A stretch of DNA of 64,000 bases, from positions 1 through 64,000 of the forward strand of contig NZ_FOVT01000013.1 in NCBI RefSeq assembly GCF_900115245.1. The letters are read 5' to 3'. This document shows positions 52,605 to 60,979 of the stretch, piece after piece. Source of the stretch: Mesorhizobium sp. NFR06 (GTDB lineage: Bacteria > Pseudomonadota > Alphaproteobacteria > Rhizobiales > Rhizobiaceae). The position numbers and the translations under genes were made by a program. A model generated the notes under the pieces. It saw only the letters and a program-made list of their open reading frames with translations. It did not search any database and was not told the DNA's origin. Numbering within the stretch: the first letter of the stretch is position 1; each line of letters begins with the position of its first letter.

Positions 52605-53672
52605 ATGTCGGTACTGCCTTTCCTAAGAATTTACGTGCCGCTCAACGCGCTGCTGGCCGCGCCTGGGCTTTTGGCGGTGGCTGCGCTCACCACGCCGGAC
52701 ATGTCCGGACGAACCAGATTGGCCCTGGCTGCCGTGCTCGCGGTCATTTGGGGCGCCTATCTCCTGCAACTGGCCCAGACGCTGCTCAAGCGGCGGGCGG
52801 AAGACGTTCGGGACAGGCCGCCAGCAATCATCATTGATGTGCTCGCGGTTTTGGTTCCACTCGCCGCATATCTGCTCGTCGGCGCGCCGGACTGGAGCCT
52901 CTACTGTGCTGTCTGGCTGCTGAAACCGCTGCGCGACTCTACTTTCTTCCCGCTGCTTGGCAGGATCCTCGCCAACGAAGCACGCAACCTGATCGGCGTC
53001 ACCACGGTCTTCGGCGTCGTTCTATTCGGTGTCGCGCTCGTGGCCTATGTCATCGAGCGCGGCGTTCAACCGGAAAAGTTCGGCAGCATCCCGCTTGCAA
53101 TGTGGTGGGCGGTGGTCACGCTGTCCACCACCGGCTATGGCGACGCCATTCCGCAAAGCTTCGCCGGCCGCGTCCTTGCCGGGGCGGTCATGATGAGTGG
53201 CATCGGCATCTTCGGGCTCTGGGCCGGCATTCTTGCCACCGGCTTTTACCAAGAAGTCCGTCGCGAGGATTTCGTCCGCAATTGGCAATTGATCGCCGGC
53301 GTGCCGTTGTTTCAGAAGCTCGGCCCGGCCGCGCTGGTCGAGATCGTGCGCGCGTTAAGACCTCGCACCGTGCCGGCGGGCGCCGTGATCTGCCGCAAGG
53401 GCGAGACCGGCGATCGGATGTTCTTCGTCGTGGAGGGACGCGTCAGCGTCGCGACGCCGAACCCGGTGGAGCTTGGCCCTGGCGCCTTTTTCGGCGAGAT
53501 GGCGCTGGTCAGCGGCGAACCGCGCTCGGCGACCGTCAGCGCCACAACGGTGGTCTCGCTTCTGTCGCTGCATTCAGCGGATTTCCAGATGCTGTGCAGC
53601 AGCAGCCCGGAGATCGCTGAAATCATCCGCAAGACCGCGCTCGAGCGGCGCGGCGCGCCACCGATGGCTTGA
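52605..53672 (+). CDS. MloK1-type cyclic-nucleotide-gated potassium channel
   Basis: A 355-residue protein nearly identical in sequence and length to MloK1 of Mesorhizobium loti as I know it. It has six membrane segments, a pore loop with the K-selective filter TTGYGD (residues 175-180) and a short linker (YQEVRREDFVRNWQLIAG). The C-terminal cyclic-nucleotide-binding domain has the phosphate-binding cassette FGEMALVSGEPRSATV with Arg307, and Arg348 in the last helix, both cAMP contacts in MloK1. The unusual short C-linker of this family is kept. It gates K+ flow in response to cAMP; its physiological role in Mesorhizobium is unresolved. A rhizobial palindromic repeat overlaps its stop codon. 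Confidence 0.96.
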   Translation: MSVLPFLRIYVPLNALLAAPGLLAVAALTTPDMSGRTRLALAAVLAVIWGAYLLQLAQTLLKRRAEDVRDRPPAIIIDVLAVLVPLAAYLLVGAPDWSLYCAVWLLKPLRDSTFFPLLGRILANEARNLIGVTTVFGVVLFGVALVAYVIERGVQPEKFGSIPLAMWWAVVTLSTTGYGDAIPQSFAGRVLAGAVMMSGIGIFGLWAGILATGFYQEVRREDFVRNWQLIAGVPLFQKLGPAALVEIVRALRPRTVPAGAVICRKGETGDRMFFVVEGRVSVATPNPVELGPGAFFGEMALVSGEPRSATVSATTVVSLLSLHSADFQMLCSSSPEIAEIIRKTALERRGAPPMA

Positions 53673-53775
53673 GAGCAATTCCAGGAGAAGGGTGACCCGG
53701 TTTTCCGTCAGGAATTGCGTCAAAACAAAGAGATAGAGCGTTTCGCCGTTTCCGTGAAACGGTGAAACGCTCTAG
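53671..53775. repeat. Rhizobial intergenic palindromic repeat, copy 2
   Basis: GAGAGCAATTCCAGGAGAAG, TTTTCCGTCAGGAATTGCGT, CAAAACAAAGAGA, then the palindrome AGAGCGTTTCGCCGTTTC...GAAACGGTGAAACGCTCT. This 3' hairpin may also act as a transcription stop for the channel gene. Related copy at 16608. Confidence 0.8.
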
Positions 53776-53903
53776 CTGTTCGTCAGGAGGAGGATGCGAT
53801 GGCAAGGTTGCCGATTGCCTGCCGATGGCAGCCGGCTGGAACTATCCCTGTCACGGGCGATGCGCGCGAAGCGACGCCGCGACCGGCAGGCGTCGCCGCT
53901 TTT

Positions 53904-56189
53904 CTACTCCGTTGTGCTGGCCTTTCTCCTGCGCCGATTGGCGTGCGACTGCGCGACGGCCATTTTTAGCTCTGGTGTGATCTCCACAGGCGCATTCTCT
54001 TGCCCATGTGGGATCTGCAGCCCCTCGACGTGGACGGTCGGGAATGGGAGTTCGATGCCCTGCTCCTTGAAGGCCTGGCGGAGGCGTAAAAAGAATCTGC
54101 CTTTCATAGCGAAGGCACCTCCCGGTCTGGTTGTGACCTTGACCCTCAATACGATGCCGTACTCACCGAACTCCTGTACGCCTTGCATCTTGATCGGTTC
54201 GATCACCCAGTTTTTGAATTCGGGATCTTCCGCCAGCTCCAGGCCGATCCGCTTGATCAGCTTACGCGCGAAGTCGATGTCGGTGTCATAGCCAACGGTA
54301 ATGTTGAATTTGTCGGTAACCCAGTCGCGGCTCTGGTTCTGGACGGCTCCGAGTTCACCGAAGGGTATTGTGAACAGCGGGCCACGATGGTGGCGCAGCT
54401 TCACCGAGCGCAGCGAAAAGCTCTCCACCGTACCCCTGTAGCTGCCCGATGAAATGTATTCGCCGACACGAAATGCATCGTCGAGCAGATAGAACACGCC
54501 TGAGATCACGTCCTTGACGATGGTTTGTGCGCCAAAACCCACGGCGACGCCGACGACGCCGGCGCCGGCGATCAGCGGGCCGATCTGGATACCGACTGAG
54601 GCGAGCATCATCAGCACCGCCATCACGACGATCACTGCCAGCAGAATGTTCTGGATGATGGGCAAGAGCGTGCGCAACCGCGCCTGCTGCGGATCGAGGG
54701 TAGGGACGTCCTCCTCGCCGATCACCGCATGCGGCGTTTCGATGCCCAGCTTTCGTTCGATCAAGGCCTTGATGATCGACCAGCCGAAATCGGCGGCAAG
54801 CGCAATGACCATGACATTGATCAAGCCGCGCAATATGAGCGTGGTCGTCGTATCGCTGTCTCGCATGGCCTGCATGTCCAGACCCCAGACACGCGCAAGA
54901 AGGTAAGCCGCCGCCAGGATCAAGATCATCCGGATTCCGCGATCGATCACAGCGATCGTCACCGCCGGGATCGTAGGCCGGCCGGCATCTTCCGAACCCG
55001 GCCGCAGGACGAAATTGACCCCGCGCTGCGTCAGCACGATTGCAAAAGGCAGGACGAATGCGGCCAAGGTAAACCAGAACCACGTGTACAGGCCGGCGAT
55101 GCGCTCCAGGAACAGGGCGACGAAATAGGCAGTCAACAACCATGTCGCTGCCGTGTGACCGTGCCCATCGTCCCGCCGTGTTCTTGGCCGGCGCCAGACG
55201 GCAAGCAGCAGGAGCACCAGCAGCACGAAATCGGCGCCTACCGACAGGACCATCATCCCGTCCCGATCGATGCCGAGACCCGGCAAGAGGATGAACGCGG
55301 CGGCGAAGGAGGCGAAGACGCCGACGATCCGGGGTAGCCAATAGAACCAATGGTCGGCCGTTTCGTTGGTGACCGGCAAAGCACGGACCTCGAAGGCGTT
55401 CTCGACCTGCATGAAGGAGGGGACGAGCATGGCTGCGAGGTACATGCGCACACCCGCCGTAACGACTGCAGCCATCAGAAATGTCAGCACGATCTCGCGG
55501 ATAAGCATTGGCCAGTCGAACAACATGAATGCGCCGGCGCTGCCCAGCGCGAACGAGACGATCAGCAAGCTGGAATAAAGCGTGCGCCCGCCAATCTTCT
55601 TGGCCCGCCCGATTGGCGTGTCCTTCGGCTGCGCGATGATCCAAAGACGAAACGGACGGGTGAGCCTGTACGTTGCCCAGGTGAGCGCCACGCCGGCAGC
55701 GATGAATATTGCGATCAGCAAAAGCACGCCTGCAGACCCCCTGCTGGACATATCCTCCATGGTCTTTTCCCGAACGCGCGCGAACTGGCCTGGCAGCGAG
55801 GGCAAAGTTCGCACGATTGCTTCGATATGATGCTTGATCCGATCGAGCATCGAGGATGCCATCGTATTCATCTGGCCTGGTGCGGCCGCGGCGTCGGACG
55901 ATGCGTCGGCCGGCGAAGCTTCTGCCTTGGCAGGCGCTCCCGTCGACCTGGCGGCCTGATTTCGTTGTTCGGCTACCCATGCCTTCACGGACGAATCGTC
56001 GAGCAGCTCGAATAATTGCTTGACCTTTTCAGGTGGGACGGGCGCCTGCGCCAGCGCCGGACCAGCCAACAAGAGGGCGATGCCAAAGACGAGCGGCCTG
56101 GCATTCAGGACGAACACCGCAGTCAACTCTCCGAGACGTGCCGCGCACGCCAGACTCCCGGCTCTCAATCGTCGAATCTCGCGTGGCAT
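53904..56189 (-). CDS. Large MscS-family mechanosensitive channel
   Basis: A 761-residue protein starting MPREIRRLRAGSLACAARL, with a signal peptide ending LLAGPALAQAP. A periplasmic linker follows (PPEKVKQLFELLDDSSVKAW), then about ten membrane segments (for example GVLLLIAIFIAAGVALTWATY, LLLLAVWRR). The MscS core is PLIAGAGVVGVAVGFGAQTIVKDVISGVFYLLDDAFRVGEYISSGSYRGTVESFSLRSVKLRHHRGPLFTIPFGELGAV, the classical gly/ala-rich pore helix and beta domain. The C-terminus (HVEGLQIPHGQENAP) is basic at the end. GGAAGG precedes the ATG at 56189. It should protect cells from osmotic downshock. It faces the MloK1 gene and ends 231 bp from it. Confidence 0.92.
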   Translation of the reverse strand: MPREIRRLRAGSLACAARLGELTAVFVLNARPLVFGIALLLAGPALAQAPVPPEKVKQLFELLDDSSVKAWVAEQRNQAARSTGAPAKAEASPADASSDAAAAPGQMNTMASSMLDRIKHHIEAIVRTLPSLPGQFARVREKTMEDMSSRGSAGVLLLIAIFIAAGVALTWATYRLTRPFRLWIIAQPKDTPIGRAKKIGGRTLYSSLLIVSFALGSAGAFMLFDWPMLIREIVLTFLMAAVVTAGVRMYLAAMLVPSFMQVENAFEVRALPVTNETADHWFYWLPRIVGVFASFAAAFILLPGLGIDRDGMMVLSVGADFVLLVLLLLAVWRRPRTRRDDGHGHTAATWLLTAYFVALFLERIAGLYTWFWFTLAAFVLPFAIVLTQRGVNFVLRPGSEDAGRPTIPAVTIAVIDRGIRMILILAAAYLLARVWGLDMQAMRDSDTTTTLILRGLINVMVIALAADFGWSIIKALIERKLGIETPHAVIGEEDVPTLDPQQARLRTLLPIIQNILLAVIVVMAVLMMLASVGIQIGPLIAGAGVVGVAVGFGAQTIVKDVISGVFYLLDDAFRVGEYISSGSYRGTVESFSLRSVKLRHHRGPLFTIPFGELGAVQNQSRDWVTDKFNITVGYDTDIDFARKLIKRIGLELAEDPEFKNWVIEPIKMQGVQEFGEYGIVLRVKVTTRPGGAFAMKGRFFLRLRQAFKEQGIELPFPTVHVEGLQIPHGQENAPVEITPELKMAVAQSHANRRRRKASTTE

Positions 56190-56552
56190 CGTGCTGTAAC
56201 CTTCCGGTAAAATCGGCAAGCGACGACATCTATGTCCGCCGTTGCTCCTACCTTGAAGAAGTCGATGTTGTGGTACAAGACTTCGTCCTTCCGAGCTAGA
56301 CCGTTGCGCCGGGTACTTGGCAGTGTTTATCTTGTCGCTGGGGCAGGGCATTCCGATACTGCGAGGCATGAGCGCTTGCCATTCGGCCTGGCTTGAAGCC
56401 TTTTGCCCGGCTCCAGTTCGCCCCGATCTTGACAGGGCAGAGCCGCCATCCGATGCCGTCATCCGTTTTTGACATTCGCCGTCTCTTGCCGAAGAAAACC
56501 AAAGCCTGCTACCGCAGGCGGTGTGGTTCCGTTTGCCGGGATCCGCCGGTAG

Positions 56553-56678
56553 ACCGACCGGCTGCTGGATTTGGTCGTGGTGGACGATGGGTCGACGGAC
56601 GGATCGACGTCGATTGTGACGGCCTACGCCGAGAAAGTTCAACGCATTTTGTTCTACCCTCGAACCAGGCGCGGATAA
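56553..56678 (+). pseudogene. GT2 glycosyltransferase N-terminal scrap
   Basis: The forward frame reads TDRLLDLVVVDDGSTDGSTSIVTAYAEKVQRILFY, then a stop. VVDDGSTDGS is the nucleotide-sugar-binding motif of GT2 enzymes. Nothing before or after it is preserved. It sits 7 bp before the large fusion gene, whose own first domain is also GT2. Confidence 0.7.
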
Positions 56679-56684
56679 GACGGC

Positions 56685-59648
56685 GTGGCGCATAATCCCT
56701 TGGTTTCAATCGTGGTTCCTGCGCACAATGCGGAAGTAACGCTGGCGCGCGCACTCGATTGCCTTCTCGACCAGGAAATCGCGGATTGGGAAGCGATCAT
56801 CGTCGACGACGCCTCGACGGACGGCACCCCCGCGATCATCGCCGGCTATGTGCAGCGCGATGCCCGCTTTCGGACGTTGAGGTCTTGCGCGTATAGCCTC
56901 GCCGGCGCGCGCAACAGCGGGATTTCGACGGCGCGCGGCCACTGGCTCATGTTTCTGGATGCGGACGATTGGGTGGATGCCAGCTTCCTTGCGAAAATGC
57001 TGGCCGCGCTGAAAACCGCTCCCGATGCAGTGGCCGCCTATTGCGGTTCTCGGCGCGTGATGCCCGATGGCGAACTCACCCCGTCGAGCATCCAGACGGA
57101 GGTGGCGATCCAGCCCTTCGAAACATTCGCGCGCCAGTGCGCCATTCGCACGCACGCGCTGCTGGTCGACCGCGAGACAATTGTCGAACTGGGCGGTTTC
57201 GACGTGTCGCTGCGCACCTGCGAGGACTGGGATCTGTGGCAGCGCCTCGCACGTCTAGGCAAAAATTGGGTGATGGTCGACGAGCCGCTCGCCTTCTATC
57301 GGGCCAACCCCAACGCGCGCTCCCGCAATTCGACACAGATGCTGCTGGATGCGGAAATCGTCATCGCCCGCGGCTTTTCTCGCGACCCCAGGGTCAAACA
57401 CCCGGCAGCGGCTCACGCCAATGGAGCGAGCGAGGCTAACGGCCGCACCGCTCGCGAAGCACTCGCATGGTTCGCCTTGTGGAACGCCGCGTCCGATTGC
57501 GGTCGCGGCTCGCGCTCGATCGACGGACTGTCGCTGCGCGCGCTGCCGCCGGCACGCAAGTGGGCGCGTGAGATCGCCAAGGTAGCCCTCGATGGCGTCA
57601 TGGTGGGAAGCCAATCGGCGCCGGCGCAATTGGCTGCCAGGTGGGACAGGTTCGGCGGCTCCCTCACCGAGTTGATCACCGACCTGGGTGAGGTCTGGAA
57701 CAATCCCGTCGCGGGTCGCCGTGTCCAGTATCACATTGAGCAAATGCTTCTCGACTACGACGATCTTGCCGCGCCGCGCAAGCTGGCGCGAACGCTTGGA
57801 ATTCGTGTCGACGCTCGAAATCCGACCTCGATCGAGCTTCCGGAAGGAATCGATCAAATCTATGCCTATCTGATGATGGATGGCCAGATCGAGGCTCGCG
57901 TGCAGTTCGGCGCGCTCGGGAAAGTGACAAGGCGTCACTGGCTTGAATTGACCCTGAATTTCGTGCCCGCTGAGCGGCTTATGCGCAGCCTCTCCCGCTA
58001 TGAGCGCGTGGTCTTGCGAAAGGGTGCCGCGCAGCTTGCGGGACGATCGCCTGTTGCTGCCGGGGCCTCGTTGACCATGGCGGAACGCCGGCCTGATCGG
58101 GACAGCCATTTCGGCAAACTCGCGCGATTGGCCGCGCAAGCGCGGCGGTTGGTTCGCTCGAGCGCCGAAGCTGCGGAGCCTCTGGCCGCGCCGCGCCGTG
58201 CAGCAGCCGCGGATGGGCGCGACAATGATCGCACGTCGTTCTGGAATCGCCATTTCGCGACCGCGGATCCCTGGAACTACGGTTCGCCCTATGAACAGGA
58301 AAAGTATGGGCGGCAGCTCGAAATTCTGCCTGCCGGCCGCATCGGACGGGCACTCGAGTTGGCCTGCGCGGAGGGTCACTTCACGCGGCAGCTGGCGCCG
58401 CGTGTGGGTCACTTGACCGCAACCGACATCTCCGACGTAGCCATTGGGCGGGCGCGCGCGCGATGCAGCGATCAGCCGAATGTTGAGTTCGGCGTACTGG
58501 ATTTCTCTGCGGACACGCTGCCGGGCGAAATGGACCTGATCGTCTGTTCGGAAGCGCTCTACTACCTGGACGATGTCGCCGAGTTGCGGCGCGTCGTCAG
58601 AAAACTCGTTGAGGCGTTGGCGCCTGGCGGCAGTTTCATCAGCGCGCACGCATTCGTGCTAGGCGACAATGTTGAAAGGACCGGCTTCGACTGGAACACA
58701 TTCGGTGCGCAAGTGATCTCGCAGACGCTGGCCGCGACCGAAGGCCTCGTCCTGGAGCAGTCGATCCAGACCGAGCTCTATCGCATAGACCGCTTCCGTC
58801 GCCTGTCACCGGGCGAGGTGGCCACGGGGCCGACGATTGATCATGTCCCGATCCGCGCGCCCATCGAAATCGGGGTCGCGCGAAAGATCGTCTGGGGCGG
58901 GGCGCGGGCCTTGCGCCGCGACGTCGCACGCAGCGAGCGGCGGCGGCGTATCCCTGTCCTCATGTATCACGGCGTCTCCGATGACGGTCCGGCCGCGCTC
59001 ACGCGTTTTCGGCTTGCGCCCGCCGCGTTCGACAGCCAGATGGCATGGCTCCGCGCCAATGGCTTTCACGCCATTACATCCGAGCAGCTGGAATGGTTTA
59101 TCGCCAACCGTCAGCCTTTCGCCGGCCGCCCGGTGCTCATCACCTTCGATGACGGCTTCCAGAACTTTGCCGACCATGCCTGGCCGACCTTGCGCACGAA
59201 CGACCTGACCGCGGAAGTGTTCCTGGTGACGGACCTGGTGGGTGAAAGCGCACGGTGGGACGCCGTCAGCGGTCCGCCGGCGCCGCTTATGGACGCCGCG
59301 ACGGTGCGGCGCCTCTCCGCCGAGGGCGCGTTCTTCGGAAGCCATCTGGCGACGCATCGCGCGATCGATGGTCTGTCGAGCTCTGACCTGGCCGCCGAGC
59401 TGCTGCGCTCGCGTATGTTCATCGAACGCTGGACCGGTCGGCCAACCACAGCGTTCGCGGCGCCTTTCTCCGCCACCGACCGACGGCTTGGCAGGCTGGC
59501 CAGGGAGTGCGGCTATCGAATTGGCTTCGGCGAACGACACGGGCCAGCTGACCTCGATTGCGATCCCATCGACCTTCCGCGCATCGAGATTCGCGGGGAT
59601 CGCTCGCTCGATGCCTTTGTCGCCAGTGTCGAGGCAGTGCTCGACTGA
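56685..59648 (+). CDS. GT2 glycosyltransferase - NodS-like methyltransferase - polysaccharide deacetylase fusion
   Basis: A 987-residue protein with three catalytic regions. Residues 1-240: GT2 fold, LVSIVVPAHNAEVTLARAL, IIVDDASTDGTP (40-50) and FLDADDW (DxD at 92-94). Residues about 515-720: SAM methyltransferase of NodS type, SFWNRHFATADPWNYGSPYEQEKYGR, RALELACAEGHFTRQLAP, LIVCSEALYYLDDVAELRRVV. Residues about 750-987: NodB-type deacetylase, IPVLMYHGVSDD, VLITFDDGFQNFADHAWPTL (TFDD metal Asp) and FFGSHLATHRAI (HxxxH). A linker at about 250-510 is helical. It should build and modify an N-acetylated sugar chain; the end product is unknown. The start is GTG 56685. The DUF5939 remnant follows. 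Confidence 0.85.
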   Translation: MAHNPLVSIVVPAHNAEVTLARALDCLLDQEIADWEAIIVDDASTDGTPAIIAGYVQRDARFRTLRSCAYSLAGARNSGISTARGHWLMFLDADDWVDASFLAKMLAALKTAPDAVAAYCGSRRVMPDGELTPSSIQTEVAIQPFETFARQCAIRTHALLVDRETIVELGGFDVSLRTCEDWDLWQRLARLGKNWVMVDEPLAFYRANPNARSRNSTQMLLDAEIVIARGFSRDPRVKHPAAAHANGASEANGRTAREALAWFALWNAASDCGRGSRSIDGLSLRALPPARKWAREIAKVALDGVMVGSQSAPAQLAARWDRFGGSLTELITDLGEVWNNPVAGRRVQYHIEQMLLDYDDLAAPRKLARTLGIRVDARNPTSIELPEGIDQIYAYLMMDGQIEARVQFGALGKVTRRHWLELTLNFVPAERLMRSLSRYERVVLRKGAAQLAGRSPVAAGASLTMAERRPDRDSHFGKLARLAAQARRLVRSSAEAAEPLAAPRRAAAADGRDNDRTSFWNRHFATADPWNYGSPYEQEKYGRQLEILPAGRIGRALELACAEGHFTRQLAPRVGHLTATDISDVAIGRARARCSDQPNVEFGVLDFSADTLPGEMDLIVCSEALYYLDDVAELRRVVRKLVEALAPGGSFISAHAFVLGDNVERTGFDWNTFGAQVISQTLAATEGLVLEQSIQTELYRIDRFRRLSPGEVATGPTIDHVPIRAPIEIGVARKIVWGGARALRRDVARSERRRRIPVLMYHGVSDDGPAALTRFRLAPAAFDSQMAWLRANGFHAITSEQLEWFIANRQPFAGRPVLITFDDGFQNFADHAWPTLRTNDLTAEVFLVTDLVGESARWDAVSGPPAPLMDAATVRRLSAEGAFFGSHLATHRAIDGLSSSDLAAELLRSRMFIERWTGRPTTAFAAPFSATDRRLGRLARECGYRIGFGERHGPADLDCDPIDLPRIEIRGDRSLDAFVASVEAVLD

Positions 59649-59717
59649 ACGGTGAACTCGTCAGTGTCTTCCCGCTCACAGGGCGCAAGGCGCATTCGAC
59701 GAGACGCTCGGCCGTCG

Positions 59718-60187
59718 ATGACCGACCCCATGCCATTCGCATCGGGCAGGATTGTTGGTAGGTTGCCGCAAGGCAAATTGGGATCCGCCGTGATGGTGGT
59801 CGACGATCGTCTTCTCGAACGCAAGATGACCGAGATCGAGCAAGCGCGAGCCTGGAGCCCGCGCGTCATCTCAAAATTCGAAACGCTTATCAGGAGCAGC
59901 GACGACGAGGCGCTCTATCGCGTCAATCCGCTGGCCTTCGCCCGCGACCGCGCAATCGCCGAGCCTGAAGCAATCGACCTCTTCCTTCACGCCGCCCGCT
60001 GCGGCCTGTTCGACATGAGCTGGGACGTGCTCTGTCCCCAATCCGGGATGGTGCTTCGACAGTTTCGGCGCCCTGCGCACGCTCAAGACGCATTACGTCT
60101 GCGGCCTGTGCGACGTATCGGGCGATACCGACCTCGACGACTTCATCGAGGAGGCGATGCAACCGTCTATCGCATCATGGGGGGATA
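59718..60187 (+). pseudogene. DUF5939 domain protein, broken and truncated
   Basis: Recognisable: MVVDDRLLERKMTEIEQARAWSPRVISKFETLIRSSDDEALYRVNPLAFARD, EPEAIDLFLHAARCGLFDMSWDVLCPQSGMVL, then one frame over FGALRTLKTHYVCGLCDVSGDTDLDDFIEEAM. This is DUF5939, usually an N-terminal part of adenylate/guanylate cyclases (with a CxxC-like CPQSG...CGLC arrangement for metal). The frame breaks after SGMVL and the sequence ends at about 60140. The cyclase domain that normally follows is not here; an intact-looking cyclase lies on the other strand at 60980. Confidence 0.78.
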
Positions 60188-60281
60188 GGCGCGATTGCGT
60201 GCCACAAACTGTTAGCCGTTGCCTCGGCCCTGCCGGCCAAAAAACTAGCTGCTTCGCCGCAGCATACGCCTGCAACGGTCC

Positions 60282-60962
60282 CTATTGAGCGATTTGGGAC
60301 ACGGCTGACATCAGCTCCCGCGGGTTTGGCGCCCCAAACATGTATCGCCCACCTTCCGGCACCTCCGTGAAGCTCCAGCGGACGATCCCCTGCCGGTCCA
60401 GCAGGAACTGGCCTATCAGTTGTCCGTGTCCCGTCGCCATCATCTCCTCGTCGGCTTCGGTCACTTCGTAATTGTCCTTCTTGTCGAGGAATTCGCTGGC
60501 CGCAAAAGGATCCATTGGACCGGGCAACTCGCCTGGTATGTCGACCCGCATATCCTTTGCCGCTGCAATCGAGACCTTGTACGGCCAGTTCGTCTCGTCT
60601 TGGGTGAATTCGAGATTGGGCAGTCCAAAGGCACGATGTGAAGCGCGTTCAGGATCGGAGGCCGCAAGCAGATTCGGCATCGGGTGGTAGCGGAAATAGA
60701 GACGCGCCCGTTCGATCGGCGTGTTGACCACCGTCAGGCTCTCTACGCCCCTTTCGCGCAGTTCCGGATCAAGCCGCGCCTGGGCAGCGATATGGCGCCG
60801 GCAAAACGCACAATGCAAACCTCGAAACAGGCCGACCAGCACCGGTTTTTGTCCGCGAAAATCGTCAAGCGCGATCTTGCCTTCCTGGGTAATGGCGTCG
60901 AGCACCACGTTCGGCGCACGGTCGCCCGGTTGAAGCGGCACCAAGTCACTACGCGTGGACAT
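60282..60962 (-). CDS. AhpC/TSA-type peroxiredoxin-like protein
   Basis: A 226-residue thioredoxin-fold protein: MSTRSDLVPLQPGDRAPNVVLDAITQEGKIALDDFRGQKPVLVGLFRGLHCAFCRRHIAAQ. The active-site pair is Cys51 and Cys54 (CAFC), with the typical DLV..GDRAP start. It probably detoxifies peroxides with thiols or acts as a thiol oxidoreductase. The start ATG 60962 is preceded by GGAGGGAGG. It lies 17 bp after the stop of the cyclase/ATPase gene, in the same direction, so they form one transcript; the combination suggests a stress-response function. Confidence 0.88.
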   Translation of the reverse strand: MSTRSDLVPLQPGDRAPNVVLDAITQEGKIALDDFRGQKPVLVGLFRGLHCAFCRRHIAAQARLDPELRERGVESLTVVNTPIERARLYFRYHPMPNLLAASDPERASHRAFGLPNLEFTQDETNWPYKVSIAAAKDMRVDIPGELPGPMDPFAASEFLDKKDNYEVTEADEEMMATGHGQLIGQFLLDRQGIVRWSFTEVPEGGRYMFGAPNPRELMSAVSQIAQ

Positions 60963-60979
60963 TTCCAACCTCCCTCCGG

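Noticed and set aside
54355-55980. A 541-codon reading frame on the same strand as the MscS-type channel gene
   Set aside because: It is an out-of-phase shadow of the channel gene with Arg/Pro/Gly-rich, non-repeating composition and no family motifs; long random frames are common at this GC content.
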